In this document: piece by piece, positions 57,212 through 64,000 of the stretch
How the letters are laid out: each line of letters begins with the position of its first letter
How positions within the stretch are numbered: the first letter of the stretch is position 1
Source: Leptobrachium leishanense
Lineage: Eukaryota; Chordata; Amphibia; Anura; Megophryidae
NCBI GenBank assembly: GCA_009667805.1
Contig: CM019072.1
Coordinates: 37,565,519-37,629,518 of the forward strand
Reading direction: 5' to 3'
DNA: 64,000 nt
Translations under genes and position numbers: made by a program
The notes under the pieces: generated by a model
Database searches by the model: none
What the model saw: only the letters and a program-made list of their open reading frames with translations
What the model was told of the DNA's origin: nothing

Positions 57212-57660
57212 ATGGTGAAGTCAAGAGAATGGTTTGGAAGACAAGAGAAGAGGTGATTACTCTTCACAGGAAGGGCAATGGCTATAAGAAGATTGCAAAG
57301 ATGTTAAACATACCAAGAGAGACCATAGGAAGCGTCATTCGCAAATTCAAGGCAAAGGGCACTGTTGAAACGCTACCTGGTCGTGGCAGAAAGAAGATGC
57401 TGACTTCGACTGCTGTGCGCTACCTGAAGCGTAGAGTGGAGAAAAGTCCCCGTGTGACTGCTGAGGAACTGAGAAAAGATTTGTCAGATGTGGGTACTGA
57501 AGTTTCAGCTCAGACAATACGGCGCACACTGCGTAATGAAGGCCTCCATGCCAGAACTCCCAGGCGCACCCCCTTGCTGTCTCCAAAGAATAAGAAGAGT
57601 CGACTGCAGTAGCCAAAAGTCATGTGGACAAACCACAGAAGTTTTGGGATAGTGTTCTGT
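57212..57660 (+). pseudogene. Tc1 transposase, N-terminal part
   Basis: ATG at 57212 is followed by a short frameshifted stretch. The frame 57229-57609 then carries TREEVITLHRKGNGYKKIAK and the rest of the first helix-turn-helix, GRGRKK, and the second DNA-binding region to NKKSRLQ. A TAG at 57610-57612 and the LTR-like insertion at 57661 end it, just before the WTD catalytic box. Confidence 0.9.
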
Positions 57661-59133
<1,473 letters not shown>

Positions 59134-59352
59134 GATTGAATGTCACTTGGGGGTTGAATAAAACTGATAATGATGTGAGCACAGAAAAGACATTTGTGGT
59201 TATTTCATTATAAATGTTATGTTATATTTGTCTGACTACACGTGCCTCTTTGATTTAATTGTAAGCAAGATGACTGAATGATCAAAATCAATGTCAAACT
59301 GACCAAAACACTCAATTTCAGTGGGGGTTGAATAATTTTGAACACAACTGTA

Positions 59353-59490
59353 TACACACCGCACATTACTGTGGAGCTCTGTGATACACTCATACACCCC
59401 GCACATTACTATATCACCGGGCTCCACAGCAGCAAAACTCACCGTAATGTGCAGTGTGTATGATCGTATCACAGAGCTCCACAGCAATAT
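59353..59490 (-). repeat. S55 array (right part)
   Basis: Units with GCACATTACTGTGGAGCTCTG and the opposite-orientation AATGTGCAGTGTGTATG. It continues the array broken by the Tc1 insertion. Confidence 0.82.
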
Positions 59491-59592
59491 GTGAGGCCCT
59501 GGCCCAGGCAGCCGATTGTGGGCCCCCAGACTCTAGGGCCCGGGTGCGGTGGCACCCACTGCACTCCTGGTAGTTGCGCCCCTGACTAGTTT

Positions 59593-59902
59593 GATACCAG
59601 CGCATTGTTTTCAATAATTTTGGAAATATAATTATTTTAGTATTCAAATGTACGTTGTGTAAAATTTAAATGGTTTATGTGATAACATGCTGTTGACCAC
59701 TCCAGACACGCTGCTTACATTTTTTTAACCTTGCTCACCGAGGTTTACCTCAGGCCGTAAAAAAAAACTATAAAACACAAGACAAATTCACAGAAGAAGA
59801 AAGTAAGTGTGAGCGAAAATATTAAACCACTGCCTGTCATTTTCCCTTGGAAGGCGGCTATTTTGTAAGCTCTTCTTTCTAGGCTGAATATGTTTCGCCG
59901 AC
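59593..59902. other. No gene seen
   Basis: Short unique AT-rich gap. Confidence 0.5.
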
Positions 59903-59905
59903 TAA

Positions 59906-60299
59906 GGCTAGGGTCAGACTGTGCTCCCGTGAAGTACGGACGCACTTTTTGATGTTAGACGCAGTAGTGGCCACACAGTCCGTTTTTGTGACTGACGTTA
60001 TTTTTGACAGATGTAGAAGGGAAAATAAATTAAAATGAAAAACCATTTTGTCCGTCAAAAATGCTGGACGTATAAATGCAGTCCGTCTGACCACGTTCCA
60101 TCACTCACACGCAAAGCTATGCGGATGTGGCGCACTCCGCACGTCCGTTCTAGCAGTATTACGTTCTTGCCTGACCTGCGCCCATTTGACGCATCCTTAC
60201 TTCGTGTGTGGGGCTCCATTTAAAAAAATCGTATGCTATCACAAACGTACTTATTTGTGGTAACACGGACGTGAACACTGCGCTCGCCTGGCACGAGCC
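59906..60299 (-). mobile_element. Harbinger-like MITE (family H3)
   Basis: 394 bp, TAA before (59903-59905) and TCA after (60300-60302). Ends GGCTAGGGTCAGACTGTGCT and GCGCTCGCCTGGCACGAGCC. The interior is the reverse of 46532-46971 (TTGTCCGTCAAAAATGCTGG). Confidence 0.85.
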
Positions 60300-60302
60300 T
60301 CA

Positions 60303-60739
60303 AACCTCCGCAGAACCACCAGAAATTTTGGTGATCACTGTCCAAAGACACGTGCGAGCACGGCCAGGGCCTTTATTTTTCCTTCATTGAATCACTGTGA
60401 TATATTAAAATACATCCTGTCTTGTTCGCTATCAGAGGATAGGCTGAGTGATCGCTGTAGAAGATTGCCTTTCACTTAGACGGTTTAGGTGTGGGTGACT
60501 GGCTTCTCATGACTAAGCATATCCTCTTGTGAATAGGACCTTATGCTTCATCCATTGATAAATAAGGCAGCCTTTCATTTATTATCCATGCTCTATCCAG
60601 GGCCTTCTCCTGTATGAGACATCTCACTCCAACTGATCTCATAAAAAGTCTGTTCTTTCATGAATGTATGAGTAACAGGCCTCTCAGGGAGCCGGTCTCT
60701 GTGTGAGTCACTAGAGCGCATGCAGATTAGAAGACACTC
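60303..60739. other. No gene seen
   Basis: Unique-looking sequence. Confidence 0.5.
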
Positions 60740-60990
60740 TACCACTAAGAATGCCTTGTGGATTGCCTTTCATCCCTCTTGGACATGAGCCATCAGCACA
60801 CTTTGACTTGTCAGCCCTTCTGACCGCAGAGAGGTTTTTTTTATCCCTATGTTCCTTTAATTGGGACTGCTCCGTAATTATTCTTCTACCGTTCAACAGC
60901 TCTGTAAATATAATCTATCTAGTGCCAAACTGCATTATGATTCTCTATAGCACAAGCCATCCTCCTCTTCTCCCCTCTGAATCCAGTAAC
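60740..60990. promoter_or_regulatory. Candidate conserved non-coding element
   Basis: Non-repetitive, with TCCTTTAATTGGGACTGC, TCCGTAATTATTCTTC and GTAAATATAATCTATC words. It contains a 93-residue plus frame of unremarkable composition. Listed because homeodomain-type TAATTA/TAATTG sites cluster in a stretch free of repeats. Confidence 0.22.
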
Positions 60991-61180
60991 CAGGGAATAC
61001 CATGGCTGCCTGCAATCAAGATACTGCTTTAATTACTGTTTAGTTTGTTTATGCATTTATTAATATTTAGTATATCCCAATCAGGGGTGTGGAAATTTTA
61101 AAAAAATCTACTTGTCCAATGGACTAAGTAGTAGTCCAATCTACTTGTCCCTAAGGACGATCTACTTGTCCTGATAATTT

Positions 61181-61279
61181 CAACAAAATAGTGTTTAAAT
61201 AAAGGTCTTTATTCATAACAACCTAGGGAGGTAGCCCCATGTGATGAATAAAGACCTTTATTTAAACACTATTTTGTTG
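61181..61279. repeat. Perfect 35-bp inverted repeat
   Basis: Arms 61181-61215 and 61245-61279 (both with GTGTTTAAATAAAGGTCTTT or its complement) are exact, around a 29-bp loop. The inner AATAAAG words in both arms could act as poly(A) signals in either direction. Confidence 0.92.
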
Positions 61280-62048
61280 TGTGTATCTATGTATATGTAT
61301 GTATATATGTGTGTGTATGTATAATATATATATATATATATATACACATTGCAGCCCTGTGTGTGTGTATTTACATATATACACATGTATGTACCGTGTG
61401 TGTATACATACACATTGTATGTATGTATAACACACACATGGCTGCAATGTGTATGTATGTAAACACTGTACACACGCAGGGCTGCAGTGTGTGTATACAT
61501 ATATATGTATATAAATGGCAAATGCATACATACACACTGAGGGTTGCAGTGTGTGTGTATACATACTGAGTTTTGAAGTGTGTGTGTATATATATACACA
61601 CACAAACACATTTCAGAATTCTGTATATATACAAACATTGCAGGTGTGTGTGTATATACACACACACACAGCTGCAATGTGTTTGTATATATAGAGTTCT
61701 GAAATGTGTGTATATATATACACACACTTCAAAACTCAGTATGTATACACACACACACACTGCAACCCTGCGTGTGTGTGTATTTACATACACACATTGC
61801 AGCCCTCAGTGTGTGTATATACATACATTGCAGCCCTTAGTGTATATAATTATACACACTGAGGGCTGCAATGTATGTATATACACACACTGAGGGCTGC
61901 AATGTGTGTATATATATATATATATATATCAGCCCTGTGTGTGTGTATTTACATACATACACATTGCAGCCCTGTGTGTATACATACAATGTGTGTGTAT
62001 ACACACAGGGCTGCAATGTGTATGTATGTAAATACACACACACAGGGC

Positions 62049-62089
<41 letters not shown>

Positions 62090-62140
62090 TCTATCTATCT
62101 ATCTAACACTGAGGGCAGCCCTGTGTGTGTATATATACAC
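61280..62140. repeat. TG/CA repeat field with hairpin words
   Basis: About 860 bp of (TG)n, (CA)n and (TA)n alternating with CAGGGCTGCAATGTG and its complement. Repeats switch strand sense many times, so the field can fold into several cruciforms. Numerous Tyr/His/Thr/Val/Cys-rich frames are artefacts. Confidence 0.9.
62049..62104. repeat. (GATA)n/(TATC)n palindrome
   Basis: About ten GATA units followed directly by about four CTAT units, which makes the junction self-complementary. Confidence 0.9.
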
Positions 62141-62144
62141 ACAC

Positions 62145-62515
62145 AGGCATGTTTCAGACCTCAGACCAGATATGGGGCGCTGTCTGAACGCTCTACCAGC
62201 ATTCAGACAGGCCCCTGCAGTTTACCGCGTTTCGTACCTTCTACCGAGTGCCGCGTGCAAAGTCTCCCAGCGACCGCACGTTGCTAAGCCCCCAGCCGCG
62301 ATCTCGCGAACTCCGAGATCTCGCGAGATCACTCCTGGGGGCTTCCCAATGAGCGGCCGCTGGAAGACTTTGCCCGCTGCGCTCGTTAGACGGTACGAAA
62401 CGCGGTAAGCTGCTGGGGCCTGTCCGAATGCCGTTAGAATGTTCGGACAGCCGCCCCAGGCCCTCAGATGCTGGCAAGCCAGCTCAATGCTGGCTTCCGG
62501 TATTGGGGGCATCCC
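62145..62515. repeat. GC-rich hairpin module shared with the hAT copies
   Basis: Order: GCATTCAGACAGGCCCCTGC hairpin, a long arm (TTTCGTACCTTCTACCGAGT) with its complement ending ACGGTACGAAACGCGGTAAG, an ATCTCGCGAGAT centre, a GAATGTTCGGACAGCCGC hairpin, then GGCAAGCCAGCTCAATGCTGG and CTTCCGGTATTGGGGG. The same order of parts is found at 56750-57070 in hAT copy 3. Confidence 0.75.
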
Positions 62516-62635
62516 TGGAATTAGTCCGCAGTCTGGCGGGCTTCTAGCCCGCCGGACTGCATCTCAAAAAAAACTACTCGCCCGGATCTTCATGTCCCGG
62601 GCGCCGGGCGATACAATTCCCACACCCCTGCCAAT

Positions 62636-63355
62636 CCTGGTTCTCAAGTCCCCCTAACAGGCCAGATTTTAAGGATTACCTTGGGGAAATGCAGACTGAA
62701 TCCTGCAATCACTGAGCAACAAATCATATCACCTATGCTATGCTTCAGATATCTGCAAACCTGGCCGTTAGAGGTACCGTAGATACTCGAGTGTAGCGCG
62801 ACCCGAATATAACGCGATGGATAGAGATTTATTATGGAAATGAGAGAATATTCAAGACTCGAATATAACGCAAGGAACAAAATTATACTGTACTGGTAAA
62901 AAAACAATTAAAATCCTTCCAGGTTCTCTTAACACAGTCAGGCTGCCCCTCAGGCCAGGGTGCTCTGCTCAAGAATGATTGCAGTTGTACTAAGTATGAA
63001 GCCGCCGGCCACCCGTCTTTACTAGCGATTAGATGGCCGACGGAGGCGAGTGAGGTGAATGATTGGCTTAAACCGAGCGTGCCCTCTGGCCGTGATGGAT
63101 CCCAAATCTCCCGAATCAGGGAGTTCCTGAAGTGTTTGCAAGCATCAGGGAGCCCGTATTCACTTCAGCGAGACTACTGGAACTTCCAGGAGACTTGGGA
63201 TCCAGAGCAGGGCAAGTTTTTTTTTACATGCGATGCAGATGTCTCGAATATAACGCGACCCCTCCAATTTTATGGAACGGTTTTGGCACCAAAATCTAGC
63301 GGTACACTCGAGTATCTACAGTACTTGAGAGAGAGCGCTGGGAACCAATGCTCTG
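62636..63355. mobile_element. hAT-like MITE interrupted by family T
   Basis: TCCTGGTTCTCAAGTCCCCC to CCTGGCCGTTAGAGGTAC (62636-62776) and GTACTTGAGAGAG to GCTGGGAACCAATG (63320-63352) are the two sides of the MITE seen whole at 51784-51965. Confidence 0.78.
62779..63319. mobile_element. Family T element, complete
   Basis: 541 bp with ends GTAGATACTCGAGTGTAGCG and GCGGTACACTCGAGTATCTAC-type. GTAC stands at both junctions, where the uninterrupted MITE has a single GGTACTTGAG, supporting a 4-bp duplication. Contains ATATAACGCGA near both ends and no coding frame. Confidence 0.82.
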
Positions 63356-63435
63356 GTGTTTTCTTCCTAATTGCAATCCACAACCAGGCATAACGCCTCC
63401 AGCTCTAATCTGTGCCTCTGTATTATGCCTATGCT

Positions 63436-63974
63436 AATTATTATTATTGTCATCATTTATATAGCGCCAACAGTTTCCGCAGCGCTTTACAATAATCAAA
63501 GGGAACAAGATAAGCGGACATATGATGGAAACAACAGGTGTAGAGGGCCCTGCTCATAGGAGCTTACAGTCTAGAGGGATTGGGGTTGAGGAAGACAAGA
63601 GGAATTTTACTAGATAGCAGGATCATTAGTGCCAGTGGTTCGGGAATGGTGGGGTCATAGAAGCGGCTTCAATCATGTGTGAGTCGATTTTATGCAGAGG
63701 GATGAGTTGCGTAAATTATGTGGTACGCTAATCTGAAGAGATGGGTTTTGAGGGATTTCTTGAAGGCTTGAAGATTAGGGAGAGTTTGATAGGGCGAGGC
63801 AAGTCATTCCACAGGACTGGTGCTGCCCGTGAAAAGTCTTGGAGGCGAGAGTTGGCCGTGCGCGTGTAGACAGGTAACAGTAGGAGATGGCCTGCCGGCC
63901 AGAGTTGTCTGGATGGGACGTGCATAGAAAGGCTGGTCTGGCATGATAATAATGCAAGAGCATGGGAATTTGAG
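63436..63974 (-). mobile_element. L2-type LINE 3' end, minus strand
   Basis: The plus strand starts with an (ATT)n tract and ATAGCGCCAACAGTTTCCGC, complement of the 3' tail of the LINE ending at 44232. The minus frame (about 63728-63860) keeps [18 protein letters not shown], as in that LINE ([13 protein letters not shown]). The 3' region between carries CAGTCTAGAGGGATTGGGG. Confidence 0.85.
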
Positions 63975-63975
63975 A

Positions 63976-64000
63976 TTATTATTTTATTAAGCGCCAACAC
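63976..64000 (-). mobile_element. Second L2-type LINE tail, cut by window edge
   Basis: ATTATTATTTTATTAAGCGCC repeats the tail motif, so another minus-strand copy starts here and runs out of the window. Confidence 0.6.

Larger units (their letters stand above)
61082..62630. mobile_element. hAT-like element rich in TG/CA repeats (1549 bp)
   Basis: Ends CAGGGGTGTGGAAATT and AATTCCCACACCCCTG pair with one mismatch over 16 bp. CCAAT lies directly outside both ends (61077-61081, 62631-62635), a 5-bp direct repeat. CAGGGG-type ends suggest hAT; a 5-bp duplication is unusual for the group. No transposase. Confidence 0.82.

Noticed and set aside
61258..61893. Overlapping Tyr/Thr/His-rich frames as secreted peptides
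   Set aside because: They translate (CA)n/(TG)n microsatellite DNA in several frames on both strands.

Overview
The window looks like repeat-dense, gene-poor DNA from a vertebrate, most likely a frog (Anura). I base this on its mix of repeats: decayed Tc1/mariner elements, hAT-type elements and MITEs, many short elements with 3-bp TAA/TTA target-site duplications (PIF/Harbinger-like), CR1- and L2-type LINE ends, tRNA-derived SINEs with a V-SINE-like core, and Penelope/hammerhead-like modules. The species cannot be named from the sequence. No host protein-coding gene, tRNA, rRNA or CRISPR array could be supported. Nearly all protein homology seen is transposase or reverse-transcriptase debris, and the longest open frames are by-products of minisatellites.

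Layout. 0-10 kb: a CR1 LINE end on the minus strand, a 0.5-kb polypurine tract, palindromic MITEs, a cluster of Harbinger-like MITEs, and one such MITE (9299-10425) split by a LINE that carries a 39-bp array. 10-24 kb: more Harbinger-like elements, an internally deleted Tc1 element (13649-15033), and a ~0.65-kb non-autonomous family (here called E). 24-41 kb: Penelope/hammerhead-like modules, a full-length 890-bp element (27204-28093), a near-perfect 432-bp palindrome (29552-29983), TTAA-flanked elements, a SINE, and several unique AT-rich stretches that could be conserved non-coding elements. 41-45 kb: a triple nest (element B, then an L2 LINE, then a hAT element). 45-55 kb: element family F (with YY1/CRE-like motifs) split by a second hAT copy, and a near-complete but broken Tc1 transposase. 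55-59.6 kb: a four-level nest. 60-64 kb: a hAT-like element packed with TG/CA repeats, a MITE split by a palindromic-ended element, and minus-strand L2 LINE ends reaching the window edge.

How the parts work together. Nothing here forms a pathway. The relationships are parasitic and historical: who inserted into whom, SINEs borrowing the 3' tail of a resident LINE, and non-autonomous elements that must have relied on transposases encoded elsewhere. The clearest signals are intact target-site duplications (8 bp for three hAT copies, TA for three Tc1 copies, TAA/TTA for many small elements), which fix element boundaries to the base and let relative ages be ordered.

Family letters (B, E, F, H, T, S55) are labels used only in this annotation. 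Similarities between copies were judged by eye. Superfamily assignments rest on terminal repeats and duplication length and are inferences unless a transposase is present.
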